DNA from: Aurantiochytrium sp. KH105
Taxonomy: Eukaryota > Sar > Bigyra > Thraustochytrida > Thraustochytriidae
Reading direction: 5' to 3'
Length of the DNA: 64,000 bases
Assembly: GCA_003116975.1 (NCBI GenBank)
Contig: BGKB01000011.1
Span: 248,001 to 312,000 of the forward strand
In this document: piece after piece, positions 1 through 10,800 of the stretch
Layout of the letters: each line of letters opens with the position of its first letter
How positions within the stretch are numbered: the stretch's first letter is position 1
The notes under the pieces: generated by a model
Databases searched by the model: none
What the model was told of the DNA's origin: nothing
Seen by the model: only the letters and a program-made list of their open reading frames with translations
Program-made: the position numbers and the translations under genes

Positions 1-1
1 G

Positions 2-2950
2 CAAACTCGTCGGTGCCAGAGAGTCGTTTGCGAAACCAATCCAGGAGCGATAGCTCTTCACATTGATGACCGAGTTATTTGAACAAGAGATTTGCACCGT
101 GGCAGCCGTCGAAGTGGTCAAATCCGTCCATGTTGAAGCCGTCAAATGCGTCGGCCAGTAGATTAGCTCCATCGGATGGCTCGCAAGCTTTGTTGCGTTT
201 GTCGCTGCCTCTCGGATGTTCCACGCCCCCGCTTTCGTCGCCGAGAGAACATGCGAAGAGGAGGCAAAACGAGGCCGGCCATGTAAATGCCCTGTGAAAT
301 TGAATGTGCCGTCAAATTCACTCCCTGCTTCCACGACAAGCGAAAGACACGGAGTGAAGCACGTTGTTCCGTTCACTGGATCGGGAAGAGTGTTCTCTGG
401 ACACGTTGCGCATGAAGGAAGGTCCTCGCATGTACAAGAGATTTCAAAGTCGTCAACGTCCTCGCTCGCAAGCATGGGGTGCTCGACGTCTGCCTCCAGT
501 AAAATTTGCCAGAAATTAGAGGCCCCTACGCTGGGGCCAAGAACCCATACCCCTGCCAGCTTGTAGATCGCGAATGATCTCGTCCTCGTCGCAGCGCCTT
601 GAACAACCCAAGCGGGTGCTCCATTAAATTGTGTGGCAGACGGCACGTACAAGCCATCAGCGCCATAGTTCTTTTCCGTAATTCCAGTTGCTTGCAGCAA
701 AAGGTTGGAGCACGGTTCGACGCAGGCATTCGCGCCCTTACTGTCTGCTCGTGACACGAGACCCGAGGGGCATGGCTGGCACGCGCTCAGGTCTTGGTCC
801 CAATATCGATTCGCGGCGCAATACAGCGTCTCGCAAGAAGGCTGAACGACAAAACCAGCTGCCGGACCTCCATGTACGAGCACGTAATTTGCACTGGTGA
901 ATGCATGATATCGGGTCGTGCCATGAGGAACCGTCTCATAAATGTCCTGATGCGAGCTTGTGTAATGATCCTTGATCTCGCCGCTCACTGTCGTTTCAGC
1001 ACAGGTAAAACTTGTATCGCTTGACGCGACTTCTGCGCCGTTTGCGTCCGAATAAGATGCCGCAAGTGCGTCGCTTCCAATGTCTGCAAGTAGCACACCG
1101 CTTTCCGCTGGCTGCACGTAGGCAAGTATGGACGGCGAATTGAGGGTTTCAGGCGTCTGAACCACCCACAAATCTCTCTTCCCGCCAAGACTTCTCTTGT
1201 AGTATGCAGCCTTGAAGACAAAATAATACTGGACGCCTTGCAGCGTCGTCGTGTACACGGGCATCTCGTTGTGCGTCATGCCCGACACGAGGTCCCAGCG
1301 TCCAGAGTAGAGCGGCTCAAACTGAACCTGTACAGAGCACGACGACGAACTGCAAGCCGTGTTGAAGGGGACGAAGAAGGACGCGCCCGCTCCAACATTT
1401 GTATTTGTCGCGCTCAGTGCAGCATCAGCAACGACATTGCCTGAGGCGTTTGTAAAAAGTTGCGCTGGCGCTCGTTCATAGACGTACATTCCAGGCTGTG
1501 CGACCCCAGACGCAAGATCCGCAACGTCCACACAGGATTGCGCAAAGGAGACCTTTGAAGGGTCCTCGAGCGTCAGACTGAAAAGCTGCGTGGTTGAGGT
1601 CACGGAAACGCTCGAAGTACATGAAGCTGTATCAAGACTGCTCAGACTCGAGTCAAGCAGGTCGTCTGCCAAGTACTCGACGCGGACTTTGATGGCCGAA
1701 ACATCCTCGTTGGCCTCAAGTACGTGAATATGAGCCCCAGTGCGTCCAAAGTCGTAAAAGAATGATTCTCCCACAGGAAGAAATGCATCCGACTGGTCTT
1801 CGGTAAGGCTCGTCGCATCGAGAAGTTGCGATGGACCAAAGAGCCCGTCTGCGCCTTCGTACGACCAGGTCAACAACGCACCGGAAAGATTGTAGTACTT
1901 GTTGCGAAGCCCAACCCACACGAACTTGTTTGCGTCCGCAGTATACAATTTCAGACCATACAAAGTATCTGTAGCAAAGACACTGCCCGTGTCATGAGCG
2001 TGAATCCAGAACTCGCCTTGGGAGACACAGTAGTCAGTGTCCGTGCAGAGCGTTTGGCTGCCGAGAAACGCAACATTGGTATCCAAGTCAAGCCAGCCAA
2101 AGGACGCTTTGGCTCCAATCGTAAAGTGCCCCGCCGGAAGCTCATCGGCGCTGCCCATGATGCTAAAGGCGTTCCCGTATTCGGCGTCTCGAAAGGCAGC
2201 GTGGCCTGCTCCATTGGTGTGGCCAAGCTCATGAGCAAGAGTTGAAGCGAAGGTTGCCTCATCATCTTCGCCGCCATTCATCCAGATCATTTTACCGGGT
2301 CGCTCTCCTATGCCAGCCACAGCAACTCCATTTGCTCGCAAGTTTTCGCAATAGGGAAGTGCCAGTACGATGCGGTCAAATTCGTCGTAGTACGCGGATC
2401 CAACTTGCAACTCGACGGCGTTGGAAATACCTGGTAGATACGGTGTGCCCCCTCCAAGTGTGCAAACGTGCTCATTCTCGGTGCTATCGTCCATCGCAAA
2501 GTCGTCAACCTCAACCACGCTCTCGTGCATCGTAAGATTAAGCAAGACACGACCCCCGGAAGCTTCGGAAAAGTACGTCTTAAGGCGCACTGCAACGTTG
2601 TCAACAAATGCTGCTGAAACTGTTGCGTAGTCATACTCCTGAGTTGGCGTCACACGGACAATGAGTATACTATAAGGCTCTGAGGTTCCGCTCAGCCGAC
2701 GCGCACGTCTTGCATGGCTTGTAGCATGCTTTGCAGAGAGTGACGCGCCCTGGTAGCTCTTTCGAGTTTCGATCGTCGGGGACAATGTTTGTGACGATAT
2801 GGTGTCCTCCACAAACACTGCAGAGAAGATTGCGAGCACAAGGAAGATATACTGAAGTGATTGCCGAACTCCAAGACGCTGCTTCAAATTCCGTCTTGCA
2901 TGTGCGGCCAATCTTGACGCCGTCCACATTGGCGCATCCTTCCTCGACAT
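2..2950 (-). CDS. M11 (gametolysin)-like metalloprotease, partial (3' end off window)
   Basis: One frame stays open from the ATG at 2950 to the left edge (983 codons, no stop), so the gene is cut at its 3' end. Residues 31-47 form a hydrophobic segment (signal peptide or signal anchor). A basic RRARR at about 81-85 could be a processing site just before the catalytic domain. The zinc motif HELGHTNGAGH lies at residues 240-250 and matches the metzincin pattern HExxHxxGxxH. A downstream SIMGSAD (Met265) looks like the Met-turn, followed by an FGWL stretch as in peptidase M11. The C-terminal part is Cys-rich, for example CETLYCAANRYW and CQPCPSG (GCC2/EGF-like), so the protein is probably secreted or cell-surface. 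An in-frame stop lies at 2954-2956 just above the ATG, which supports this start. Family M11 is inferred from motifs; another metzincin family is possible. Confidence 0.8.
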   Translation of the reverse strand, partial: MSRKDAPMWTASRLAAHARRNLKQRLGVRQSLQYIFLVLAIFSAVFVEDTISSQTLSPTIETRKSYQGASLSAKHATSHARRARRLSGTSEPYSILIVRVTPTQEYDYATVSAAFVDNVAVRLKTYFSEASGGRVLLNLTMHESVVEVDDFAMDDSTENEHVCTLGGGTPYLPGISNAVELQVGSAYYDEFDRIVLALPYCENLRANGVAVAGIGERPGKMIWMNGGEDDEATFASTLAHELGHTNGAGHAAFRDAEYGNAFSIMGSADELPAGHFTIGAKASFGWLDLDTNVAFLGSQTLCTDTDYCVSQGEFWIHAHDTGSVFATDTLYGLKLYTADANKFVWVGLRNKYYNLSGALLTWSYEGADGLFGPSQLLDATSLTEDQSDAFLPVGESFFYDFGRTGAHIHVLEANEDVSAIKVRVEYLADDLLDSSLSSLDTASCTSSVSVTSTTQLFSLTLEDPSKVSFAQSCVDVADLASGVAQPGMYVYERAPAQLFTNASGNVVADAALSATNTNVGAGASFFVPFNTACSSSSCSVQVQFEPLYSGRWDLVSGMTHNEMPVYTTTLQGVQYYFVFKAAYYKRSLGGKRDLWVVQTPETLNSPSILAYVQPAESGVLLADIGSDALAASYSDANGAEVASSDTSFTCAETTVSGEIKDHYTSSHQDIYETVPHGTTRYHAFTSANYVLVHGGPAAGFVVQPSCETLYCAANRYWDQDLSACQPCPSGLVSRADSKGANACVEPCSNLLLQATGITEKNYGADGLYVPSATQFNGAPAWVVQGAATRTRSFAIYKLAGVWVLGPSVGASNFWQILLEADVEHPMLASEDVDDFEISCTCEDLPSCATCPENTLPDPVNGTTCFTPCLSLVVEAGSEFDGTFNFTGHLHGRPRFASSSHVLSATKAGAWNIREAATNATKLASHPMELIYWPTHLTASTWTDLTTSTAATVQISCSNNSVINVKSYRSWIGFANDSLAPTSL

Positions 2951-3619
2951 GGTTCAATCTCTTCAAGCTTGGTCCAGCTCCGATGATTGAGATTTGTCAT
3001 GTCCTTTCCTGTTTCTCATTTGTTTTTTATCTCTATCTATGTGCCTGCCCTCCAAGGACTTCCTAATTCTCTCTCTCTCTCTCTCCCTGCCTGCCCTTGT
3101 GCATATACCATACTCACTACAAGAATGTACTCCATGTGTGCAAAGACGAATATATCCGTTGGAGAAGGGAAACCTCAGGTTCAGCACAGGCGGACCTGCT
3201 TGAGCGGCGACGGCCTCAGCGGACCCGGACAGACCGCTGAGGTAGCGGCGGCCTAGTAGTGGGGCCGGCCCGCCCAGCAGCAAAGCAGGGCGGGCCCTGC
3301 AGTGGCCCCGCGATTCGTGGCTTCACTTGATTGGATATATCTCCAAAGGGCACGGCTGAAAATAGTATACTTGTCCTGACGCAGCTCTCGAGATTCGCTG
3401 CTGACACTGGTGGTTGGCTGCTGTCAGGTTACTCGAGAGAGATTCAACCGGTGATAACGACAACAAGAACGACGACGAGAACCATCTGCACACGGATTAC
3501 TAAGAACGCGCCTCCATTGAAGTGGATATCATAGCAACATCCTCGCGCGCGCACCGCGACATCGTACTCGCTCGCACGCAACCGCAACCGTGGCGTGACG
3601 CGCGCGTCTACCAGGCCCG
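2951..3619. promoter_or_regulatory. Divergent intergenic region, metalloprotease (-) / kinase (+)
   Basis: No supported gene. It must hold both promoters and 5' UTRs. It contains a CT dinucleotide run at about 3068-3086 and a GC-rich partly palindromic stretch at about 3215-3310 (GGGGCCGGCCCG, then GGGCGGGCCCTGCAGTGGCCCC). No convincing TATA box. Confidence 0.5.
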
Positions 3620-5764
3620 ATGGGGTGCAACCCGTCGGTAATGGTGGCGCCGCTGCAGCGTTGCGAGGGTGACATCGGATCGCCTCAGGACGAGACGTTG
3701 AGGGGAACGCACGACAAGTCCCCGCTTGGGAACGAGGTCGAAATCATCAGTAGATTAGGCACGCACTCTCAGCAGGGCTCAGTCGCAGATACGTCTAGCA
3801 GCAAAAGTCCAAGCTCAGATAACGAAGATCACCATACTCTCGAGCCAACCCATATCGGAAACGAACCCCACGTCAAAGATGGGAGGGCAGCCACGAAGCA
3901 GGTGCACGCGCACTTGGCAGCTCTTCACGAGGATGCGCTGCTCGAAAATGACATTATCAAGGAAGAGCCATCAAATGATGAGGCTCGTGTGCCACGGCCG
4001 ATCAAGTCCGTGACTACTCAAAGCGAGGATGCACCAAATAGTTTGTCCAAGGCCAAAACTAGTGCTTCGCCTTCTAAGCGACGTATGCGCTGGAAAAAGG
4101 GCGAGCTTATCGGTGCTGGATCGTACGGCAAGGTCTTTGTCGGGCTTAATGAGCTAAGCGGTTCTCTCATGGCGGTCAAGGAAGTTCGCGCAAGTAGCGA
4201 AGCGGAAGTGCGAGCTCTGCAACAAGAGGTTGGCCTGATGCGGTCTTTGCGACACGAAAACATTGTTCAATACCTGGGTTCAGAGGCTGACGCTAAACTT
4301 CGCATAGTTTCAATCTTTACAGAATGGGTCCCCGGTGGAAGCATTGCGGGTCTTTTGCAAAAGTTTGGGGGTCTCACTGAAAGTGTGGTGCGCAAGTACA
4401 CTCGTCAAATTCTCCAAGGTCTCGCCTACCTGCATCGAAAGGGCGTCATTCACAGAGACATCAAAGGCGCCAACATTCTCGTCGATGATCGAGGATGCAT
4501 CAAGCTGGCTGACTTTGGGGCGTCCAAGGTGCTGAGTGGTGCGGCCGGCGGCAGCATTTTGGAAAATCATTCGCTTCGCGGTACGCCATACTTTATGGCA
4601 CCAGAGGTGATTACGCAAACTGGGCATGGACGAAAGGCCGACATTTGGAGTGTCGGCTGCACGACCTTGCAAATGGTTTCTGGAAAGCCACCATGGAAGT
4701 CCATGCAGTTTGGTTCGCTGCAAGCTCTCATGTATCACATTTGCAACACGAACGAGGCACCGCCCATGCCTCACGATATTTCTTCAGCTCTTCGGTCATT
4801 CCTCATGATCTGTTTTCAGCGGCTTCCTGCAGAACGACCCACTGCAAATAGCTTGTTGCAACATCCATTTTTGTCTCATGTTCCGGCCGATGATCAGGTG
4901 TCTGTCGGCAGTCTCACGGAGCGTGAAGTTGAAGAGCGACCCACGAGCTCACGAAGCTTTTCCAAGTCAAAATCGACATTTCTTCGCGTCGACGCAACGA
5001 ACTCGCAAGTTGCGCAATCGGACCACGCGCAGGGTCTTCATTTTGAAACGAGTCTGCTGCGTTCTGACCATCACGAGACTCCCTTGCACCATGACCCGCG
5101 CTTGGTACGCCACGCGTCAGGTCTTGATGCCCTTCAGCAGACGTCGAGCTTTGCTCACGTTACCAAAAGACCGGGTTCTTTTTCTCAGCCATCCTTGCAC
5201 GATAATCTGTCCCTGCACTGGCATAACAAAGCAGATGAGGCAGCCGTGGAGAAGAGTGAAGACGGCAGCAACAATAACAACAACAACAACAACAGCAACA
5301 ACAACAACAACAACAACAGCAATGACAGCGGCAACAACAACAATAGTAACAGCAACGACGACTACAAACGCAACTACAACGATGGCAATGATGGCAACGA
5401 TGGCAGCAATGGTAACAATGTTAATGAGCCCAGCATGTCAGAAGGGACGACCGAGGACAATATGTTAAGTCACGCTGGCCTTCGCGGTCCCGAGGATCTG
5501 GAAAAGAGCTTCATGTCGACCGCTCGCAGAGTTGACGAACTCGAAGTGTCGTCCTATGTGCGAGATCGCGTGCTGCAAAGCCAAAAGAAGCGAGATGAGT
5601 GGGAAAATACGATCATTGAGACAGTAGAAAGCCAGAAGATCCGCGACAATCTACGACGCGCCGAGATGGACTCCTATCGTAAGAAGCAGGCTGAGAAAGA
5701 GAGATGGCAACGTGAAATGCAGGAGGAACTCGAGTTCCAACGACGAACAGGGCTTCGAAGGTGA
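3620..5764 (+). CDS. MAPKKK/STE11-like serine/threonine protein kinase
   Basis: 714 aa. The kinase domain spans about residues 160-417. It has the glycine loop GAGSYGKV (165-172), the ATP lysine in MAVKE (K187), the catalytic loop HRDIKGAN (D280, K282), DFG (D298) and GTPYFMAPEV (APE at 327-329). HRDIKGANILVD and GTPYFMAPE are typical of MEKK/NPK1-type MAPKKKs. The protein begins MGCNPS, a good N-myristoylation (Gly2) plus palmitoylation (Cys3) signal, so membrane anchoring is likely. A poly-Asn tract lies at about 551-585. The last ~75 residues are charged and probably coiled-coil (QKKRDEWEN, EKERWQREMQEELEFQRR). Long linkers on both sides are low complexity and Ser-rich. The upstream partner and substrate cannot be read from the sequence. 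Confidence 0.9.
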   Translation: MGCNPSVMVAPLQRCEGDIGSPQDETLRGTHDKSPLGNEVEIISRLGTHSQQGSVADTSSSKSPSSDNEDHHTLEPTHIGNEPHVKDGRAATKQVHAHLAALHEDALLENDIIKEEPSNDEARVPRPIKSVTTQSEDAPNSLSKAKTSASPSKRRMRWKKGELIGAGSYGKVFVGLNELSGSLMAVKEVRASSEAEVRALQQEVGLMRSLRHENIVQYLGSEADAKLRIVSIFTEWVPGGSIAGLLQKFGGLTESVVRKYTRQILQGLAYLHRKGVIHRDIKGANILVDDRGCIKLADFGASKVLSGAAGGSILENHSLRGTPYFMAPEVITQTGHGRKADIWSVGCTTLQMVSGKPPWKSMQFGSLQALMYHICNTNEAPPMPHDISSALRSFLMICFQRLPAERPTANSLLQHPFLSHVPADDQVSVGSLTEREVEERPTSSRSFSKSKSTFLRVDATNSQVAQSDHAQGLHFETSLLRSDHHETPLHHDPRLVRHASGLDALQQTSSFAHVTKRPGSFSQPSLHDNLSLHWHNKADEAAVEKSEDGSNNNNNNNNSNNNNNNNSNDSGNNNNSNSNDDYKRNYNDGNDGNDGSNGNNVNEPSMSEGTTEDNMLSHAGLRGPEDLEKSFMSTARRVDELEVSSYVRDRVLQSQKKRDEWENTIIETVESQKIRDNLRRAEMDSYRKKQAEKERWQREMQEELEFQRRTGLRR
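5268..5358 (+). repeat. AAC trinucleotide tract encoding poly-Asn
   Basis: Runs of AAC interrupted by AGC and AAT inside the kinase gene give long Asn/Ser-Asn stretches. Likely length-variable between alleles. Confidence 0.9.
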
Positions 5765-5972
5765 CGGAGAGCGCCCCTCTTCCCCCCTCCTATAATTTTG
5801 TAATCAAGACAGTTTATATAAAAAGAATTGTGATACAAAGTCGAGAAACTTTCCTCAGAAAAGAAGAAAAAAGAATTATAGACCACAGTAGTGGTCCAAG
5901 TAGGTGCAGTTGTAATACCGTCAAAATGAGCACAAGCGTCATGCATTCAAGTGGAGAAGAGCCGCCACCCGG

Positions 5973-7037
5973 CTATGATTTTGTTTCATCATTCGAATTT
6001 TTGAATTGCTGAGACGTGGCGCCCTTTTTCGCCTGCGCCTCGGCAAAGATGTTGTCCCAGTTCGCGCGACGCCAATAATCATAGCCAGATGCAAAGGTTG
6101 AGGCGCCGCTGATGAACCAGACGGCGGGCATGAGCTCAGAAGGGGGCAAATTGAAAGCCACGTGCGTCATGGAAAACCAGATGAGCCCGAATTGAAAGAG
6201 CGTGTTCCACTTGCTAATTTGAGATGCCTCGACTGCAACAACCCCCGAACCTTGGCCCATGTCGAAGAATCCGGTACCTTCGGGTTTGGTGCGATAACGC
6301 ACATAGAAAGAGCCGAGAACGAGAACCGCATCCCGGCCAATAATTAGGCCTCCCAGCGCGAGAGGAATGATGCCTTTGGCAGTGAGCGTTAGTAACGTTC
6401 CTGCCACGAAGACTTTGTCCGCAAGAGGGTCGATAAACGAACCAAAGACCGACATTTGGTTCCACTTCCGTGCAAGATAGCCATCGACCCAGTCGAAAAA
6501 TCCAGCAATCCAAAAAGCTGCAATGGCATATTTGTACTGGTCCGTGGCGATGAGCCAGCAAATCCCAGGCGTCGCAACAAGGCGCGTCATCGTCAGCGCA
6601 TTAGGAATATTAAGTGCGTCGTCCCAGAAGGCTTTCGACCCAAACACGAGCTTCTCAGCTCCGTCAGTCTTTTTCGTCTTGGACAAGTTCTGCTCGTCGG
6701 CATCCGAGCCCCTCTGCTCATGCTGCTCTCGTCCCGTGGAGAGCGCCCTCGTCAGCCACGGCCGCAAGCTCGAATGCTGGCTCCCGCGCGCCGTCTGTCC
6801 CCGGCCTTGCGCACCGCGCAAGACCTGCTGCAGCCCGCGCCCAAGCGGCAGCGCCTGGCGGCGCGTCTGGGCCAGCCTCGGCGACGCTGAGAGCTCGAGA
6901 CGGGGCTTGGATGCCGCGAACCTCCAGCAGCAGCTGCTGCAGCTGCTGCTGCTGCTGCTGCTGCTGCTGTACCCGCGCAGAGAGGGCGAAAGCTGGGCGC
7001 TGCCCCGCGCCGCCCGCGCAGCGAGAGCCGCGAGCAT
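5973..7037 (-). CDS. CRLS1: Cardiolipin synthase (CDP-alcohol phosphatidyltransferase), mitochondrial
   Basis: 354 aa. The full CDP-alcohol phosphotransferase signature is present: D182xxDG(186)xxAR(190)x8G199xxxD203xxxD207. It is preceded by NIPNALTMTRL, as in eukaryotic CRLS1. Family enzymes condense CDP-diacylglycerol with phosphatidylglycerol at the inner mitochondrial membrane. Several hydrophobic segments follow between about 150 and 330. The N-terminus is rich in Ala, Arg and Ser and lacks acids over the first ~30 residues, as expected for a mitochondrial presequence. A CTG/AGC repeat there encodes poly-Ser. Phosphatidylglycerophosphate synthase is the main alternative, but the motif context fits CRLS1 better. 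It converges on the kinase gene with only ~208 bp between stops. Confidence 0.88.
   Translation of the reverse strand: MLAALAARAARGSAQLSPSLRGYSSSSSSSSSCSSCCWRFAASKPRLELSASPRLAQTRRQALPLGRGLQQVLRGAQGRGQTARGSQHSSLRPWLTRALSTGREQHEQRGSDADEQNLSKTKKTDGAEKLVFGSKAFWDDALNIPNALTMTRLVATPGICWLIATDQYKYAIAAFWIAGFFDWVDGYLARKWNQMSVFGSFIDPLADKVFVAGTLLTLTAKGIIPLALGGLIIGRDAVLVLGSFYVRYRTKPEGTGFFDMGQGSGVVAVEASQISKWNTLFQFGLIWFSMTHVAFNLPPSELMPAVWFISGASTFASGYDYWRRANWDNIFAEAQAKKGATSQQFKNSNDETKS
6923..6970. repeat. CTG/CAG repeat inside the CRLS1 presequence
   Basis: An imperfect CTG run, read as AGC (Ser) on the minus strand, sits in the putative mitochondrial targeting region. It is a likely site of length polymorphism. 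Confidence 0.8.
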
Positions 7038-7851
7038 CTCGGCGCCTCCCTCCGCCAGGCAGACGAGGTGGTTGTGTGATTGATTGGTTCCTTGTCGGGA
7101 CAGCAGAACTGAGATTCATCCACCCAGCAGCGAGAGGCGCAGGCCCGGCTCTTTCTTTGCCCGTTACGATGGTGGATGCAGCGCAGTGGCGGCGGCCAGT
7201 GGAAGGAAGGAAGGAAGGAAGGAAGGAAGGAAGGAAGGAAGGAAGGAAGGAAGGCAGTTCGGCCGTGCCACCTGGTGCCGTAGGACGTCTGCCGCCGGTG
7301 CTGCAGCCGTCTCGGAGTGCCTCGTGGCGCGGTCGCCACGACGGTAGCGAGTAGAGGGCGAGCGAGCTCTAGCCTCGTGTCGAAACGAAAAGGTCCTACG
7401 AGGTGTGTAGGTGGAATCGCATGCTTAATTTCCATTGAAATCTTAAAGGCAGCCACGAGAAGATTTTGCGGCAGTTAATCTCCTGACTAACAAGTAGCAG
7501 CCTTAGAGGCTGGCTGGTGGTTGCTAAGCCACCTACAAGTGCTGTCGCAAAGTTTTGGTTACACCAACGAATGTGTCGAATGTAAGTAAGCCCTCCCTCA
7601 TCAACGAAACAGTGAGAACGACACGACACAAAGGCGAATTGGCGTTACAACTGCGACATGAAGAGCAAAGTAGGGACGGACGGTAGTGAATGCGTACCAG
7701 AGTTCAAGAGGAGAAGGACCAAAACTGATCACGAGGACAGCAAAACCTCAGGCCAGCAGTCCTGATTCTCTTCGGAGAGGGGAACTTCGACGCGCGTGTC
7801 ACCACGCGCGCTCCATCCCTCGCGTAGTGGCCGCGCAGGAGGGCGGCGCCC
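7038..7851. promoter_or_regulatory. Divergent intergenic region, CRLS1 (-) / TmcB-like (+)
   Basis: No supported gene. The region holds the two promoters, a (GGAA)13 tract and an AT-richer part at about 7390-7700. No clear TATA box was found. Confidence 0.5.
7201..7254. repeat. (GGAA)13 tetranucleotide microsatellite
   Basis: Thirteen perfect GGAA units plus GG, in the divergent promoter region about 165 bp upstream of the CRLS1 start. Confidence 0.97.
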
Positions 7852-10800
7852 ATGTCTCAGCAGAGCAATGGGATGCTGACCAAGAAGAGCGAGGCAAAGT
7901 CGCTGCAACAACGAGCAATTGAAGGCGTAATCAAGCTCAAGGACAATCAAATTACCGGCCCAGCACTCTTCTCCGTGCTCTTTGCATGTCGATCATTACA
8001 ACTCATCTATTTGGCCGTGAGCACAGAGATTGGGGGTCCATGGCACGCAGGACTACAGCATGTGCGTGTCGGTCTTCGCGCAATTAGTCTCGGCTTTCTA
8101 CAGCTCTCTGACACAGGTCTGCTCATCGCTGGCGTTACTGCAATTGCCTGGACCTGTTTGCTCACTGCAATGGTGGCGTACCTATGCTTTAGACGTGAAT
8201 CGTTTGGTCACAACAGCACACGTGCGCTCGAATTTTCATTGCGAGCCTCGCAATTCGCCTTTCAGCAGCCAATGCTCATGATGCTCATGCGCATCTTTTT
8301 GGCCGCTGACGACATTAGCGACGTCAATCTCATTCTGGCAGGTCTTGCCGCCCTTTCCATTGTTTTCTTCACAATTCTCACCTCCGCACATGGTCTTCTC
8401 GTCTTCCAGCAGCTTCCCGGAGCGAGTGACTCGAGCCCGAGCGGACTAAGTATGTCGCATGGACGCGTGGAGTGTGTTTGCACCTTTCTCTCGGCCCTTC
8501 TTGCGATTCTTGCTGGTTTCATTGTCGAGACCAACAATCGAGCTCAGGTTGGCGATGCTGATGTTGCTGAGGCCGCAGTAAGCGCAATGCGTTGGCTTCT
8601 TGTCTCAGTGGGGGCATGCACAACAGCAGCATACTTTTTTTTTGCCCCTTTTTATTCGCACAAGCTCAACAGATGGTGTCTCTATCTTTCCATATCTTAC
8701 ACCTTTGTAGCCATGTGTAATTTGGGCGCCGTGGCCATCAATGATGAAAGCGACATCTCGCCAGTTCTGGTCTGCGTGCTGACTCTTCCCTTTCTTTTGT
8801 TGAGTGCCCGCTTTGCTCACGATTTGTACTTTCAGCGTCTCCTTCGCACTACCGGTCCTTTTGAAATGAGAAATTCCTTCATTGTTGAGCTCATACTTCG
8901 TCTGCGCCATTTGAAGGGCGATGCAAAGGACTGGACGTTCACCGGCGAAATGGAAAAAGAGTACCGAAGTGCGGTCAAGGACCTTCCAGATAGCGCCTAC
9001 TTTGGGCTTTTTGTCGCGCTCTTGGCAGGCTCTCGCGGCAGCAATATCGTATACGCGCTGAAACTGATTCGGCTCGCCCGGCGCTCGCTTCGAAGCTCTG
9101 ACGAGTACGTTCTTTTGGTATACAACAACAAAATGAATGAACGACGCCAGGAGAGACACACTGGCGCGGTGACCTATCTGCAACACGATCAGCATCTGAC
9201 GGCTGCACGCTCCGCTATCGTCCAAATTACCAAGCATATTTCGCAATTCTGGCGAAAAACATCGCAAGGTCACTACTCCATGTCAGATCTCTTGGAGCTG
9301 GCCAACAAGGTCCATACCGAGGTTGATGGCTGCCAAGGCCATCTCTCGCAGCTTGCGCGACTTCGCAGCAACGATTCCCAAGGACTGCGCGTCCGGGCCA
9401 TGTTTCTTCATTACATCGAAAACGATACGGAACGCGCGCAGGAGCTCATGACACGCGCTATGATGACAGACGATGACGGGGGCATCGGCGGTTTTGCTGT
9501 TTGCGTCATCAGTGGAGACCATGGCACCTTGTGCAAAGTGTTGGAGGTCTCGCAGCCCATGTGCGTCCTCTTCGGTTATTCCAAGGTCGACCTCTTAGGG
9601 CGCAACATCAACATGATCATTCCCGCCCCTTTTGACCGCATTCACGACAATATGGTACGGGGTTTCGTTGACTCAGACACAGATTTTCGCACTCGCACGC
9701 GACGAATCTACGGGCAGCATCGCAAGGGCCATATTCTGCCCATCGATTTCGTCCTTACGCCGAGCACGAACGCCAAGAGTGATCTAGTCCTTGTAGCAAG
9801 ACTCAAGCCCAAACCTTTGGAATTAGATGAGTATCTCTTTCTCGTAGACACCAAAACGCGCATTATCACAGGCTACACGGAAGGGGCGCCGACCACCTTT
9901 CACTTTGACAGCCATGACGTTTTTGCAATGTCTGTGAAAATCACTCAACTGCTCCCGAACATCTTCACACCAGATGGGGCAATATCGTACGGTAATAATG
10001 AGATTGTGGAGTGCGCAGACGAGCTTTGGCGCATTCACGTTCACTCTCTTTCATACAAATCCAGGCAGGACGACGTAAAGAATGCCTTCGAGTGCTCTGT
10101 GCTGACCATCAAGCTCAAACTTGAGGAGAGCGGGGCTGGAATGATGTCAACTGGATTTACCTTTGGCGGCCATCGCTTGGGGGGTGGATCGAGGCCCGGG
10201 TCCAGGGCGGGATCGCAGTTTAAGAGTCGCTCACAATCCCCCATGTCGCTGCGCCAGGTTTCAAAGATGACTTTGGGCAGTATGGCCCTTCAGGGAGGGC
10301 CCTTAGCCGGAAGGTCAATCGGGCACTCTCCAAGCAATGCCTCCCTTTCCCGAAACCGCCCTCTGAGCAAGTCCCCGACGAGCGGGGGCATGAAACTTGG
10401 TGGTACAAGACTCGGAGGAGGCAAAGGAGGCGGCGGAGCTGCCTCACGAGCTGCTTCTCAGGCGAACTTCGGCTTTGCTGGTGGTCTTCGCGGAGGAACA
10501 AGTGTCACTGGGAGTGAGAGAATCGCCCCGTCACATGCTTCTCCAGAATCATTGGCCTCTTCTGAGTCCTTTTTCACGGAGTCGAGCGGGATGGCCCGAA
10601 TTAAGGCGCAAATTGGGGGTAAGCTCAAAACGCGTGATGCTATGGTCATGCGTTTTGGCAAATTTGCCGTGATGTTTGGAATGGCTCTCTTCACGGTTTT
10701 GCTGACGCAAAGCATACTATTGGTGGCGCGCGTCCGTGTGCATTTGGAACTTGTCGATGGTGTCCAGGCAACTGCCCGGCTCGTGCACGCGACGACTCTC

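Noticed and set aside
79..2535. Several plus-strand frames of 60-140 codons
   Set aside because: They are antisense to the continuous metalloprotease frame, which contains clear zinc-protease motifs; these frames have none.
6614..7354. 246-codon plus-strand frame
   Set aside because: It is antisense to CRLS1 and then runs through the GGAA microsatellite; the product is low complexity.
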